DNA of 39,376 nt from positions 1 to 39,376 of the forward strand of contig NZ_CALNVW010000063.1 of the NCBI RefSeq assembly GCF_940670765.1, written 5' to 3'. The notes beneath the pieces were generated by a model, which saw nothing but the letters and a program-made list of their open reading frames with translations, ran no database searches and was not told the DNA's origin. This document shows positions 39,375 through 39,376 of this stretch, piece after piece. This stretch comes from Streptomyces sp. A 4/2. Its GTDB lineage: Bacteria > Actinomycetota > Actinomycetes > Streptomycetales > Streptomycetaceae. Numbering within the stretch: position 1 is the stretch's first letter; every line of letters begins with the position of its first letter. The translations under genes were made by a program, and so were the position numbers.

Positions 39375-39376
39375 CA

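Overview
The window is high-GC actinomycete DNA, almost certainly from a Streptomyces chromosome. The signs are GTG/ATG starts with GC-rich third codon positions, many 4-base start/stop overlaps, Tat and lipoprotein exporters, a ROK kinase, GntR, TetR, ArsR and XRE regulators, and a dense set of secreted glycoside hydrolases. No rRNA, tRNA, CRISPR array or intact transposon was found. All identifications are by reading motifs; no database search was run.

Layout. (1) 1-503 is non-coding with a short tandem repeat; then come an AIM24-family protein and a RibD/DHFR-like reductase. (2) 2196-5716 is a tight operon of histidine kinase, LuxR-type response regulator, cytochrome P450 and hot-dog thioesterase. 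(3) 5752-12486 is a sugar or cyclitol locus. A Gfo/Idh/MocA dehydrogenase diverges from a GntR/UTRA regulator, which is followed by a ribose-type ABC importer (lipoprotein, permease, single-domain ATPase), a ROK kinase and a small membrane protein of unknown role. A short operator-like motif occurs on both sides of the gntR gene. (4) 12499-13254 is an SDR oxidoreductase. (5) 13416-21018 (minus) is a second sugar operon: binding lipoprotein, double-domain ATPase, permease and a 1241-residue Tat-exported GH2 glycosidase with duplicated C-terminal modules and a strong terminator. (6) 21434-22804 is a DEAD-box RNA helicase with a hairpin leader. (7) 23061-25421 is a secreted GH92 alpha-mannosidase preceded by a -35/-10 pair and a perfect LacI-type operator. 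(8) 25554-28165 holds a TetR/Dabb pair and a divergent SRPBCC-ArsR-DinB operon, each preceded by duplicated operators. (9) 28575-30815 is a secreted GH27 alpha-galactosidase.

From about 30.9 kb the window changes character. A Rieske oxygenase is truncated at both ends and carries an amber codon. A TetR gene with two palindromic operators faces an alpha/beta hydrolase that is frameshifted, and this overlaps a truncated cyclase. Together they look like the remains of a catabolic cluster. An intact aldo/keto reductase and its divergent XRE/MmyB regulator follow. The segment 36.2-38.1 kb looks more AT-rich, holds one unrecognised gene, and is bordered by what look like fragments of IS5-type elements. 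A membrane-anchored HSL-type esterase closes the window.

The common theme is extracellular glycan breakdown (alpha-mannoside, beta-galactoside or related, alpha-galactoside) plus uptake of the released sugars through two CUT2/ribose-type importers. Secreted enzymes are followed closely by strong hairpin terminators and operators lie at or near predicted transcription starts, so much of the regulation can be read from the DNA.
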